Positions 24,101-36,109 of a stretch of DNA of 64,000 nucleotides are shown piece by piece (position 1 is the stretch's first letter; every line of letters begins with the position of its first letter). Location of the stretch: NCBI GenBank assembly GCA_947683425.1, contig CANTUQ010000058.1:14137501-14201500 (forward strand), in the 5' to 3' direction. The notes under the pieces are model-generated. The model did no database searches. It saw only the letters and a program-made list of their open reading frames with translations, and was not told the origin of the DNA. Made by a program: the position numbers and the translations under genes. This DNA is from Excoecaria cochinchinensis. Taxonomy: Eukaryota; Streptophyta; Magnoliopsida; Malpighiales; Euphorbiaceae.

Positions 24101-26115
24101 ATGATAATATTTCAAGATAATAAGTCACAACTGATGCACAACAATATCCTCAAGATCAATTGAAATAGATGATTGTTGCCAAACCTGTGATCCAACTTTG
24201 AAAAGAAAACAAGCTATTAAAGTAGTTTGGGGATTTGTGTTTAACCTATTTCCAGAAGAACAAGGCTGTGGAAGAACTCCAACTATAGGTTGATGATCTG
24301 GCGATCGAAATCCAGCTGCTTCTGCGAAACAACAAAATACAATAGCATCAAGTTGTAAGCAGTTATTGCTATTCTGATGCTTAAAAGCTAATCCATAAAA
24401 GAAAATTAGCAGAAGAAATTTGTACATAACACATATCATGTATATATAGATAAAAGCATCTAGCCTTGACTGATCTTGCAGAATTTAATAATAAGTTGAC
24501 CAGCAACACTGCTCTTTAGTGCAAAAAACAGTTTCAGGTACAAGTATATCATGCACATTGGTTAAATCTGTTTTACCAAATTCAAATTGGCTTTGTGCCT
24601 TAATAATCAATTATTAACCTACAATGAGAAGCAAATTGACTACACTGGTACACAATAAGAAAATCGAAAGGAGAGGAAGCAAGCAAGACATGAGAACATG
24701 ATGCATGCATCCAGTAATATCTTTGCAATAATTTAATGAAGGTTTAACGTTGGTTCAAATTCTTACTAGATGCAAAATTAATTGGACATGACAGAGAGAA
24801 TAAAAGTTCATATAAGATTTTCCCTAATAGCACTATGTAAAGAAATGCATCAAAAATAGACGCATGAACAATTGAAAGAAGAAGAGATTACCGCTTAGAT
24901 TGTTTGAAGATATCTGATATGGCAAAGGTAAAAGCTTAGTCTCTTCAGCATCATATTTCAGAACAGACATCAAACCATGTTCATCTCCAATATACCTGTG
25001 TGCAATAAGAATTCAATGCAGCATTTATGAAGTGATCATTTCCATTTCCAGCCAATAAGCAGCATATTAAAAGCACATCTGACACTTTATATTCAGCCAA
25101 TGATATACATGAGGTAGGAGCCGCTGATTGCAGAGAATGCAGTTATATTTGATTCCCACTGTAAACAACATCCTAGGCATCTACTCTCCAGATTCCAGAC
25201 CTATCAAAATTAATTAGAGAAACAGTGAATAAATGGTTGCAATTCGAAGAGTAAGAACCAACTAGTAAGTGCATATAGTTGGTGAGGAATTGCAAACCTA
25301 ACAAGAACACAAATTGCAGAAGAAAACAGACTTTTCTTTTCCAGAATAACAAATATCCAAATATTCTTTTCAAAAAAAGAAAGAAAGAAAGAAATACAAG
25401 GTCAGGTTAAAGCACAAAATACATTGCTAGTGAAGCATTAATACCTCAATATCATTCTCATTTGAAATGCTGACTAAGAAACCCCGGTTTTGCAGAAACT
25501 GCCAATAAGTACTAAACATTAGTTCAAAATTTCTAGGCGAAAACAACAACAAAAATTAAAAAAATAAAAATAAAAATAAAAAATCAACAATACATCACAA
25601 AATAATGAAGATAACCTCTATGTACTTATAAGGCAATTGCTTCGGGGATACTAAAAGTCCTTCAATTCCATCACCACCAATCACTTTAATTCTCCCATCG
25701 CTACAATAAACATGGAAAATAATTACACAAAGCAAAATATATATTACAAGTTCGATCAACGATAAGTCACAAACAATTTACTCACAGTGTGCCAATAGCC
25801 AATAAGCGCTGGATATGATCAAAAGCAAGAAGCGACGCGGTGGATGGAATACCATAGTGGATAGCGATTTGCAAGTCCAAGTCCATTGATGTCAAATTGC
25901 CGCGTTGCAGCTGAAAGGAAATTTTTTTTTTAAAAAAAAAAAAACAATTCCTTTTAAATGTTATTAGGGAATCGTAAAGCAATTTCTTGAATTCAAATTA
26001 AATCATCAGCTCGAATCAGATTGAAAGATGAATGAAACAGAAAAGATGATTGTTTATGTACCTGGTGATGGTGGTGGTTAACAGCCTTCTGTATCAGTCG
26101 CTTGGCGGCAATCAT
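12112..26115 (-). CDS. Tomosyn/LGL-type WD40 protein with C-terminal R-SNARE-like helix (1110 aa)
   Basis: Exons (minus): 26115-26062, 25910-25786, 25700-25616, 25498-25445, 25200-25109, 24995-24892, 24321-24246, 23353-22894, 22033-21695, 21597-21391, 21312-21214, 21118-21046, 15006-14879, 14780-14486, 14370-14156, 14075-13951, 13789-13675, 13591-13536, 13450-13357, 13271-13082, 13003-12929, 12847-12747, 12655-12593, 12219-12112. They sum to 3333 nt (1110 codons plus stop) with every join in phase. The start MIAAKRLIQKAVN and blocks such as HYGIPSTASLLAFD, LAIGTLDGRIKVIGG and LQWESNITAFS match plant tomosyn-like/lethal-giant-larvae proteins (Arabidopsis TYN group). These carry two WD40 propellers, and their C-terminal coiled helix (QERLERMSRRTAELQSGA to the end) resembles a synaptobrevin-type R-SNARE motif. 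They are thought to regulate SNARE assembly at the plasma membrane. Intron 12 (6039 bp) holds a copia element. Intron 14 appears to use a GC donor. No frame damage is seen. Confidence 0.93.
15007..15989. other. Intron 12 remainder of the tomosyn-like gene, with poly(A)/(GA)n tract
   Basis: Together with 21025-21045 this is the pre-insertion intron, about 1.0 kb. It holds an A-run followed by (AG)n at 15878-15911. A stretch near 15600-15720 (AAAGGGGGGTAAAGCACTCC and beyond) looks like old retroelement debris but could not be assigned. No coding sequence. Confidence 0.6.
15995..16235 (+). repeat. 5' LTR of copia element
   Basis: 241 bp from TGTTAG to TGTTCA, followed at once by the primer-binding site. 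Confidence 0.95.
16236..16247 (+). other. Primer-binding site, initiator tRNA-Met type
   Basis: TGGTATCAGAGC directly abuts the 5' LTR. It is the standard primer site complementary to initiator tRNA-Met used by most plant copia elements. Confidence 0.93.
16355..20771 (+). pseudogene. Copia gag-pol, broken by one stop and one frameshift
   Basis: The first ATG is at 16355 (MTDLSGN). An in-frame TAG at 16502-16504, after NYLQWS, interrupts Gag. The frame then runs open to 18784 and covers a CCHC zinc knuckle (CX2CX4HX4C, about 17150-17190), protease (DSGATDNM, near 17473), the pre-integrase zinc region (near 17880) and the integrase core. At about 18758-18785 the frame shifts by one base next to a run of five G. 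Reverse transcriptase (YVDDII, near 19815) and RNase H (KHVEIDRHFIKEKI, near 20595) continue to the stop at 20769-20771. Apart from these two lesions the coding sequence looks intact, as expected for a young copy. Confidence 0.93.
20771..20778 (+). other. Polypurine tract of copia element
   Basis: AGGGGGAG lies immediately before the 3' LTR and overlaps the last base of the pol stop codon. Confidence 0.85.
20779..21019 (+). repeat. 3' LTR of copia element
   Basis: 241 bp, one mismatch to the 5' LTR, followed by the ATATA target duplication. Confidence 0.95.
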
Positions 26116-26670
26116 AGCGAATTGAGTTGATGAATGAGATGGGCTGGTTGATTTAGTTGGATTGAAGGTTATAAATTACAAATTAGTGAAAAAATTTGCT
26201 TGTTCTTTTCTTTGTTGAAGTGATCAAACCGATGCTGCATTGCTTGACTCGCGCTTGCTCTTCAGTCAATCAAACAGCGATTTATGCTTTTCATAATAGT
26301 CATGGTTGTCTGTTTTTTTATGTGCCGTTGAAATTAATTTCTTTTTTGTTTTGAGTAAATCAAATAAATTTTATTTTTTATTTTAATCATTAAAAAATTC
26401 ATCAAAAATTTTTAAATTTCAATCCTTTTATATTCTTTATTTTTTAAGTAAAAAATCGAAGTTAATTAGATATTTTAGACAAAAAAAAATTATTTTTTAT
26501 ATTTCAATTTCTAATTTCTTTTTTATTCAAATCGATTCAATTTTACCGAATTGAGCTAAACCAATTATCAGTTTATGATTGGATCAATTTGAACGGACTA
26601 TCCAATATTAATAACATTGATTTAATTCAATTGGTTATTATAAAAAAAAAATCAAATAATTTTGATTGAT
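26116..26670 (-). promoter_or_regulatory. Upstream region of the tomosyn-like gene
   Basis: About 555 bp between the ATG and a hAT insertion. It must hold the core promoter and 5' UTR unless transcription starts inside the transposon. It is AT-rich and I saw no clear TATA box in the expected place. Confidence 0.4.
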
Positions 26671-27008
26671 GTTATAGGCAATATTTTCAGAAACGGACCG
26701 GATATCGACTCGGCCTGTCAATTGAATCACGAGCCAACTGGTTGAACCGGACTGACTTGAAGTTTTTATTTTTTTAAAAATATAATTATTTATAAAAAAT
26801 TACAAATATAATATATAAAAAACATATTCAAATAACCTATTAATTTTAAAAAAAATAATATAAAAACAGTAATTTTAAATCAAATAAAACATAAAAATCA
26901 AATAAATTATTAAAACATAAATAGAAAATATCTAAATAAATTTACAAAATATTAAGAACAAACATTTAAATAAATTCATTTGACATAGTAGTGAACAATT
27001 ATCATTAA

Positions 27009-29480
27009 TCAACAATCTTCATCTTCATCTCCATCTTTGTCTCCATTTTCATTTCCATCTCGATTAAATTCAACTAAATTATGCTCCATAACATCTAAAA
27101 TTTTTAAAATAAATATATAATTAAATATAACTATATACAATTTTCAATATTCTAAAATAAATTCATATTATATAAAAGAAACAAACCTTGCACACTTGAA
27201 GCTCCATCATCTTTTGGATTTTCTTCAACCATTTTCTTAATTTCATCAAAATCAAGCCCTCCTTCTTCTTCCTTTTCCACAATCCAAAATTCAATTTTCT
27301 CAATTGGTTCATAATCAATTGGATCATATGCTTTCTTCGAACTTAACCTAATAATTATAAGCAATGGTAACGTTATTTTGAGGCAAAATATAAAATATAA
27401 AGATAATTTTACAAACTAAAAATAACTCACCTATTTTTCAATCGCAAGTTGTAGTGAATATAAACAAGATCATTCAACCTTTGATATTCCAATCTGTTTC
27501 TTTTTTTAGTGTGGATGCATTTGAACACATTCCAATTGCGCTCACATCCAGAAGAAGAAGCAGTTTGGCTAAGGATTCTTATAGCTAACTTTTGCAAATT
27601 TGGAACATCATAACCAAACAATCTCCACCATTCATCTTTTATTAGGTATGAAAAACAAATAATATTAAACTTTTATTAGTTTTCAAAACTTAATAAACAC
27701 ACACATGCATACACATGAAATATAGTATTATGAAATTGATGTTTACCTGGCCTAGTGTTTTTGTTGCAAGCAAGTGCCATTGGACGAGAAAAGCCCATCT
27801 CACGCTCTCGAAAAATTCTCAACTCATCAAGTGTTGGTACGCTGGCAGTATCAGAATTATCCTCTAACTTATCAATCACATTCAAGATACCACGCATAAT
27901 CTCCGACTCCTTACAAAAAGAAGATTGATCGTATTGAAAAGCAGGATTCAAATAATACGCTGTTGCATGAAGATCTTGGCGTAACATACGATCCCATCTA
28001 CTATCTATAATCTCAATGTGGGACTTGTACAATTTTTTCTTATTTTTAAATACATTCATAATCCTCGCACGTGCCCTGTACATGCCCTCATAAATATATC
28101 CCAGAGATGGTTTTTCTTCAGTATCACATATTCTCAGTAAGCGTATCAATGGAGTCATAATCCTCACAATCATCAAACAATTTTCCCAAAAAATTTCATC
28201 TAACACAATTTGTTTTACCTCCTTAGCTTTTTGCAAATTTAAAAATTTCTTATAGTCAGCACAAACAACCAAAGCTTGCAAATCATCCTTGTGTTCATGC
28301 AAACTCTGCAAAGCACTAAATTTTGTTGCAAAACGAGTTGCACCAGGACGAATAATTTCTCGCCAACCTTCTCTTTTTCTCAACCAATTCAAAGTAACCT
28401 TATGATTGTATATAAAAACAGTCACTTTCGAAGCAAGAGATGTTAAGCTTTCAACTGTGGGCATTTGTCCAATATCTTTCAATATTAAATTAATACAATG
28501 AGCTGCACATGGTGACCAGAAAATAAAAGGATATTTTTTTTCATGAGTTTAAAACCTGCAGCTTTATAATTGGCTCCATTATCTGTTACCATGTGAACCA
28601 CGTTGCGAGGCCCAACCCACTCAACAATTTCAGAAAATAGATTACACAAATTTTCAGCATTTATGTAAATATCAGAAGCATCAACCAATTTAACAAACGA
28701 AATTCCTTTTAGACAATAAACCAAAAAATTAATTAAAGGCCTTTATCTATTGTCTGTCCATCCATCTCCCATGATCGTGCAACCGGTATCAGCCCAATTA
28801 TTTCTAATATCATCAATGATCAACTTCACATGCAATTTAATATCTTTCAATAAATTTACTCTCAAATCATGATAAGAAGAATGCTTATATCCATGACCCA
28901 TGCTGATTATTCTATCAATAACATATTGAAAATAAGGTGAATTCACAGCATTAAATGGAATACATGCATCGTAAAACCACAATGCAATTGCCAAGTCAGT
29001 CTCATGCCACTTATCCTTACTTTGCATGCATGCTTTAATAGTAAGTTGAGATGGATCACTTACACCTTTTTTGAAATATGATTCAATGCCCGTTAATGCC
29101 ATCCTCTTTCCCTTCGAAAGCTCTTTAGTAGAAGAAAAAATTTCTACATCATCCTCTTGCATTAGCCCTCTTTTTTCCTTAGCCTTTTGCAAATTAGCAT
29201 CCAATGAACTTTTAATTTCAAATCGAACTTCTGCACTAACCTTTTTGCACCCATCAATGTTCCCTTTTTCTCCGGCAAGATGTTGTTTCATTCTATTAAT
29301 ACCTCCACCATGAATTTATTTTTGACAAAATTCACATATTAATATCTTTTTACCATTTGCATTTGTTGTCTCTGTGAAATATTTCCATGCCACATCCCTT
29401 TTTTGTCTAACTGAACGTGCCGAGGAAGGAGTTGAGGACTGTGTTTCAGAAATTGGTGTTGTAGATTGTTTTTTCGCCAT
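27009..29480 (-). pseudogene. hAT transposase, broken by two stops and a frameshift
   Basis: Exons (minus) are 29480-27747, 27635-27431, 27347-27187 and 27094-27009, with GT-AG introns. The first ATG gives MAKKQSTTPISETQ. A BED-type zinc finger (CEFC, then later His residues) follows, but an in-frame TAA (29318-29316) sits inside it. A second in-frame stop lies at about 28745, after GDGWTDNR. A one-base shift lies in an A-run near 28536, after the conserved TDNGANYKAAG of the DUF659 region. The C-terminal dimerisation domain is present (SSSGCERNWNVFKCIHTKKRNRL, interrupted at no point). The tail is acidic (DGDEDEDC). The element once coded for a full transposase and is now defective. Confidence 0.88.
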
Positions 29481-29489
29481 AATTTCCTA

Positions 29490-30371
29490 ATAAATTAATT
29501 TGAGAGAAATAAAAAAAAGATAGGTTATATTAGAGAGAATATCATCTAAAAATATAATCTTTAAACTAATTAGATACATATTTAACTATAATTGATTTAG
29601 TTTAATAACAAATTTAAGAATAACATATAATTGCCTCATTTCATTATGAATGTGATGTGCCTATATTAGTATTAATATGCTTTCTCTAATTTTACACAAA
29701 AAATTAGATCATTTAAGAATAACATATAATTGCCTCATTCTGTCTCTAGTTTCATAGCCATGAAAATCAGATCATTTAGTCCATCTAGAACAAAAGTTAT
29801 CACTTAAATTATTCAAACTGGTCTAGTTGACAGGTTCACTGCCAACACTCTACTTTAAGCCAAATTTCACTAATCCTAAAGGAAGAACTAGATTTTGACC
29901 TCTCATACAAAAATTCTAGTGTGCTGGAGTAGGATATTATGTGTGTGTGTGTGTGTATGTGTGTGTGTGTGATGTCCACAATATGTAGCACTTTAATTCT
30001 TTTTCTAATTATTATAATATATTATACTCAAATTAAAGTAAAAACTATCATTCTGTTAAAGGCAATTAGGCAATTATATGTTAAAGCCATTTTGAATTTA
30101 ATTAAAAGGCCACATAGAACTAACTCCATTTAAGCTTTCCAGATAAAACTAATTTGAAAGTAACAGCAAAGTGCCCCCTCCATCCCAAAATAGTACTTAC
30201 GGGAAACAAAATAAGAGAGCAGATTTTTCACCAATTAATATACTATTGACAAGTCCCTGGCTGCATGTTTTATTTTTCACTCCATTATGATTAATTAATT
30301 ATCAAGCATGATACTGAAAAAAATTAAATACCATTACTAAGTTTGAAATTAAGAAACATCAATTACCCATA

Positions 30372-30404
<33 letters not shown>

Positions 30405-30560
30405 AATTAGGATGTCTATTTGCAAACAGACATAGAAATCAAAAGAAAACACAACATAATTGGCTCCACTGGCAAAAAAAATACACATGGGCCATCAAAG
30501 TTTGCCTTAGCTTCATCAGCATATTAACATTTAAAAAAAAATAGAAATACCTGATCGGTG
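29490..30560. other. 5' non-coding part of hAT element with microsatellites
   Basis: Between the transposase ATG and the 30926 end. It holds (GT)n at 29941-29971 and a (TA)n/(CA)n tract at 30371-30404. No other gene seen. Confidence 0.7.
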
Positions 30561-30934
30561 GAGGAAGGATGAATCGCAGGGGATCCGGTGGTGGTCCGGT
30601 TGAGTGTGAGCAGTCCGTTTGGTTAGGAGTGAGCCGCCGAAAGAGAATGGGAAAAGGAAATTCGGTGAATGAAATGGGAAACAATTCTGCCCTAAATGAA
30701 AAAGGAAATTCTGGTTTTTACGTTTTATTTTTTTTTTTAAATCACCAAAACGACACAGTTTTGGTGTTTTGGAATAAAACCAAATTTTTTCGATTCTTCG
30801 GTTTGATCGATTTTTCCCAGTTTGATCCGATTTTTATTACTTTCTGGTTTTATATGTTATTAAAACCGAACCTCCAGCCGATTCTCGGTTTAATCGGTTG
30901 AGTCCGATCCAGTTTTAATAATATTGGTTATAGG

Positions 30935-31119
30935 TTTTTCTGGTTTGGTTTAGTATTTCCAAACTAGGTGCTCGTCAATTGCATAGCTATGCAATCCAAA
31001 GTCGCATGAAATCATCCGAGTCAAACATAGTTATATGGACAAGGATGGATAAATGTATATATTTTTTAAATTGAAAGTCTAACAACAATGGAGCTCTAGC
31101 TCAACATGCGAGAGGTACG
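30935..31119. other. Spacer between hAT element and gypsy element
   Basis: Short unassigned sequence. It ends in GTACG, the probable left target site of the next gypsy element. Confidence 0.6.
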
Positions 31120-32409
31120 TGTAGACACCGGATTCTGAGGCAGTTCAGACCGAAGTTACCCGGTGATGAGAGTGATACCTGGTCACAGGCAATAGATAAA
31201 TGGAAGTGATGGTTTCCTCGGAAAAAATATTTTTTCCGTTTCCCGTATTCTAAAAATATTTTTTTTTCTTTATTTTTATTTAAAAAAAAAAAAGAAGTAG
31301 GAGATGGATTGGGTTTTGGAGGCCTGTGGGTGAGGCCCATCTCACCCATGTGAGATGGAGCCTCACGTTTGTGAGGCCCATCTCACTTTGGTGAGATGCT
31401 GCCTCACCACGTGAGGCCCAGCTCACAGGAGAGGAGAGCTCTCACTTGCCTCACGTGTGTTCTTCCTCTTCAACGTCTTTTCTCCATGTTTTTCGCGGAT
31501 TTGGTTTGAAAATGGAGTTTTATGATGGATTTGGTAAGGAAGTGAGCTAATCTGTCAAATAACATTTAAAGAGTTGAAAAAAGGAGGGGGAGATTATTAG
31601 AGAGAGGATTAGAGAGGAAAAAAAAAGGAGAACACAGAGAAAAAAAATACAGAAGAAAAGGGAAAAAACTTTAAGAGCAAGAAAATAATTCATGTTTTCT
31701 CAATAGGCATTCTCGGGTTGTCTTTTAAGCTCAAGAAACCCATTCTTGAGTTGGAGGATTCTGAGTTTGTTTTGAGTGAAAAAGGAAGGAGTTTAGCGTG
31801 AGAAAGTTCATCATCTTGTTTCTTTTTCTTTGACGTTCTTGCTGGAAGTTTTCAAATCTTGGTTTTAACTTCATTTTCAAGAAAAGCAACAAGGAAATCA
31901 GAAGCTTCATTTGCATATCAAAGATTAAATATCTGAGGGTAAATAACTACTAGCCAGCTCTGTTCCTTTATTTTTCTTTCTTTCTCTTTACTTCTTCTTC
32001 GTTTTGTTGAACCAGTGAGTTTCTGTTCTTTGTATATATTGTATTTATTTCTTGTTTGATTCTTTCAATTTTTTGATCGTATGTTTGTTCGCTGTTATGA
32101 ATATATGTGTATGTTAGTTGTATCATTATGCATGTTTTAATCGTATGATATTATTTTTGTTCCTCTGTCTTTAATCCTCTGTTCGTCCCTGTTTTATCTT
32201 TCATTTGATTATTTTTTGCCGTTCGAGTCATATTCTTGCTTTCTCTTCCTTTTCATTTCCGATCGAGCTATTTTCTGCTTTTTTTTTCTTCATTTTTTGA
32301 TCGAATCTTAATGTTCCGATCGGTCTGTTTTGCTTGTTGCCCCGATCGGATGGTTTATCAGTTTTTTATCATTTTTTTTCTCGGTTCGGATTGCACATTT
32401 TCGTGCAAT

Positions 32410-32548
32410 CCATTCACGAGTTGTGAACGGCTGTCACGACCCGTGAAGGGATCGCCTCCATTCACGAGTCGTGAGTTCCATTCACGACTCGTGAATGGAT
32501 TGCTGCCATTCACGACTCGTGAATGGAATTCACTAGTCGTGAATGGGC
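32410..32548. repeat. Array of about six 20-bp palindromes (CATTCACGACTCGTGAATG type)
   Basis: Successive units such as CATTCACGAGTTGTGAACGG, CATTCACGACTCGTGAATGG and ATTCACTAGTCGTGAATGGG are each self-complementary. The 3' LTR keeps only about three units (46830-46900), so the array has expanded or contracted since insertion. Confidence 0.88.
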
Positions 32549-32773
32549 ATACCGACCCCATTCCCTTTGCTTTTCCACTTTTCCATTCCTTTTACATTTC
32601 CATTTTCAATTCCCCATCTTTGGCCATTCTTTGTCTTTTAGTGTAGTTAGTCACGTAATTGCTACCTACTTTATTTCATCTTACTTTTATTTCATTTTGA
32701 TTTGTTCTTTTGATTCTTTTGTTTTTTTATTCTTTTGATTTGTTCTTCACGTGAATTCGTGGCCATCTTATTC

Positions 32774-34938
32774 GGGACAAAGATTTTAATAGGGTGTTTT
32801 AAAAAAATATTTACCAAATTAGGGTTAGTTAAAAATTATTTCTGGGTATAGGGTTTTTTTTCAATGCCGCAGCTGTGAGCTGCGGCATTGAAAGGGCAGC
32901 ACCTGCTGCTCTGACGCAGGGCAGCAGGTGCTGCCCTATTTATTTTTTTTTTAAAAAAAAAATCAAATGCCGCAGCACTGTGCTGCGGCATTTGATTTTG
33001 GTTTCCCAAGGCCAAGAGCATCTTTGAGCTGCTCTTGGCCTTTTATTATTTTTATTTTTTTTATAAAATTTATTTTAATAAATAATTAAATATAATATAT
33101 AATATGTAAAATAATTAAATATATATTTTTTATATAATTACAATTAAATAAGTATTTATTTTTATATAAATTAATTTAATTTTATTTAGACACTGCATAA
33201 TTTTATTTAGGAGTAAGCTATGATCGGTTCGGTTAAATAACCGAAAATCGAACTATTAGTATTTAGATAAATCGAACCGAAACGAAATTATATAATAACC
33301 GAATTTAAATCAAACTGATATTTTCGGTCACTTTGGTTCTATTAACGAAAAAACCAAAATTTTAAAATTATAATTAAAAAAATTTTCAAAAAATTATAAA
33401 AGTTTACAAATCATAAAATAAAAATAAAAAAATCAAATTAAAAAAAATGTACATATATTTAATTTTTAAGCATTAAAAATTAAAGTAGATAGATGTGTTA
33501 TTTTATAATGATTAATATATGTTATTTTTTTCAATTTTTATAAAAATTAAGTTTATTTTATATTTTAGTAAAATTAAGTGAAGAAATATTAATTTTTTTT
33601 CTAATTTAAATCATTAAGTAGCCAATAGCGATTAGAATTTCTGTCAAAAAGATGCAATTTGAAGTTTCTCTTTCTCATAAATAATATATGATTTATCTCT
33701 TTTTTTTTTTTAAAAAAAAAAAAGAAAAAAGCTAGATTACGTTATGCATTAAAAACTTCTTAATAACAAAATGTATGTATTCTTCATTTTTTTTCAAGTT
33801 AATAGGTTGTATATATTCAAAAAAATATTAATAAATAAGCATTAAAAATAAAATACTACAATAATAATTTATTTTTTAAAAAAATATAGATACAAAATAA
33901 TTCTTTGTAATCTTATAAATTTACTCATAAACACTTGTTTTTTTTAAAAAGCTTGTAAATTACAATTATATGTTTCTTCAAATAGATTTTTACACCTCAA
34001 TATAGTTTATTCTAATCGATTATTAATATGTTTTTGGATTCAACTATCCGATCTAAAACTTAGTGAGTTTTTTATTGAATTTGATACTTTATGGACTTCT
34101 ACCAGCATTGGAACTACACTCTTTTTTTCTAATGCTTAAAAATTCAAAAAATTATAAAAATTCAAATTAATTTTACTAAAATATAAAATAAACTTAATTT
34201 TTATAAAAATTGAAAAAAATAACATATATTAATCATTATAAAATAACACATCTATCTACTTTAATTTTTAATGCTTAAAAATTAAATATATGTACATTTT
34301 TTTAATTTGATTTTTTTATTTTTATTTTATGATTTGTAAACTTTTATAATTTTTTTTAATTATAATTTTAAAATTTCGGTTTTTTCGTTAAGAGAACCAA
34401 AGTGACCAAAAATATCAGTTTGATTTAAATTCGGTTATTATATAATTTCGTTTCGGTTCGATTTATCTAAATACTAATAGTTCGGTTTTCGGTTATTTAA
34501 CCGAACCGACCATAGCTCACTCCTAAATAAAATTATGCAGTGTCTAAATAAAATTAAATTAATTTATATAAAAATAAATACTTATTTAATTGTAATTATA
34601 TAAAAAAATATATATTTAATTATTTTACATAATTATATATTATATTTAATTATTTATTAAAATAAATTTTATAAAAAAAATAAAAATAGTAAAAGGGCAA
34701 GAGCAGCTTGGCCTTGGGAAACCAAAATCAAATGCCGCAGCACAGTGCTGCGGCATTTGATTTTTTTTTTAAAAAAAAATAAATAGGGCAGCACCTGCTG
34801 CCCTGCGTCAGAGCAGCAGGTGCTGCCCTTTCAATGAGCTGCGGCATTGAAAAAAAAACCCTATATCCAGAAATAATTTTTAACTAACCCTAATTTGGTA
34901 AATATTTTTTTAAAACACCCTATTAAAATCTTTGTCCC
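32774..34938. mobile_element. Palindromic DNA element with about 0.8-kb inverted arms (2165 bp), TSD TCTTATTC
   Basis: The left end GGGACAAAGATTTTAATAGG and the right end, in reverse complement, match exactly, and the arms pair nearly perfectly for about 800 bp (32774 to about 33577 against about 34170-34938). The 8-bp direct repeat TCTTATTC lies at 32766-32773 and 34939-34946. Each arm contains smaller hairpins: CAATGCCGCAGC...GCTGCGGCATTG, GGGCAGCACCTGCTGC...GCAGCAGGTGCTGCCC and AAATGCCGCAGC...GCTGCGGCATTT. No transposase frame is present, so it is non-autonomous. Long inverted arms suggest a MULE or foldback type, but an 8-bp duplication is also seen in hAT elements, so the superfamily is open. 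Confidence 0.92.
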
Positions 34939-36109
34939 TCTTATTCTCTTTATAATTTATCTGTTTTATGTTTAATCGTTTTTATTAAATTTGTTTGGTC
35001 TAATTAATTATCATTTGTTTAATTTATTAATTATTTTAACAGGTTAACTTAATTTATTTCATTTTACTATTATTATATTAATTTAGCTTAATTGTTATTA
35101 ATATCTTATATGAATATGTTTTCAAATGTTATTGTTAATATTATTTTATTAATACATGTCTTAATATTATTGTTATTTTTTCTTATTATTATTTGATTAA
35201 TTTATTAATCACTTTAATTAATTATTTTATTAAGCTAATTTTAGTTAATTAATTTATCAATTATTTAATTTACTTTACTAACACTTCATTTTATTTGTTT
35301 TGTCACTTTAATGTTTGTATAATTGTGCGAGTTACACGCGCGCTTGGGTCTCAGCAACCGGGGCAATTAGAGACCATCCAAACTTAGGGTTTGCATATTA
35401 ATTATTTTATTTCTATTTATTATGTTATTATTATTTTGTACGTAAAATATATGTTCTAATTATCCGCGTTATAGAAAATCACGTCTTTTAGATAATTAAT
35501 AATTTGGGATTTTTATTAATAAATTGGACCAATGTCTTATTTTAGCCAATAAAAATCACACTTTCAAATGGAGAACTGAATTTTCATAAAATAGGATCAC
35601 TCATCTCGGTTTTTTCCAATAAATGCCCTAAAAATAGTCCTCCAATTTTTTTATAAAAAGGAACCAATGTTCCTAAAATTTAATGAATAATCCGATTTAT
35701 GTATGTTGCATTTTAATATATGTGTTTATTTATTTATTTATTTACTTATTTTGTTTATTTATATTTTCTTATTTGGGGGATTGTTCTGTCCCATTTTTAT
35801 TTATTTCAATTATTTATTTTGGGGGATTGTTCTGTCCCATTTTTATTTTGTAATTTATTTATTTACCGCTTTATTTATCGCTTTTTTATGTGGATGAATG
35901 CGCTTTAAATTTATTGTATTAATCGCGTGAGATGAGGGATGGAATTTAGATTTTTTAAAAACTCATTTATTAACTTAAGTCATTAATAAGAGTGAAGTTC
36001 CGGACACCATCTCTGGTTTAGACCAATAGAGGTTAGAAACCTTTCCCAGTTCCTTGTAAACTGGGTGGCGACTCTAAGATACCTCAAATGTGCCTAAAGG
36101 CGTTATGAG

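Larger units (their letters stand above)
26679..30926 (-). mobile_element. hAT transposon upstream of the tomosyn-like gene (4248 bp)
   Basis: An 8-bp direct repeat GTTATAGG flanks it exactly (26671-26678 and 30927-30934). The ends are imperfect inverted repeats: CAATATTTTCAGAAACGGACC on the left and, in reverse complement, CAATATTATTAAAACTGGATC on the right. An 8-bp duplication, CA-type ends and a BED/hAT-dimerisation transposase place it in the hAT superfamily. The transposase is read from the minus strand, so the element's 5' end is at 30926. Confidence 0.93.

Noticed and set aside
29939..30133. Cys/Val repeat frame of 64 codons
   Set aside because: It is a translation of the (GT)n microsatellite in the hAT leader.
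32236..32646. Plus-strand frame of 136 codons in the 5' LTR, with a similar frame in the 3' LTR (46629-47090)
   Set aside because: It lies in LTR sequence and spans the palindrome array, and the two LTR versions differ in length. No domain is visible.
35703..35908. Leu/Phe/Ile-rich small frames in the 5' LTR, with a twin at 47881-48069
   Set aside because: They come from TTTATTTA-type low-complexity DNA and are not conserved in frame between the two LTRs.
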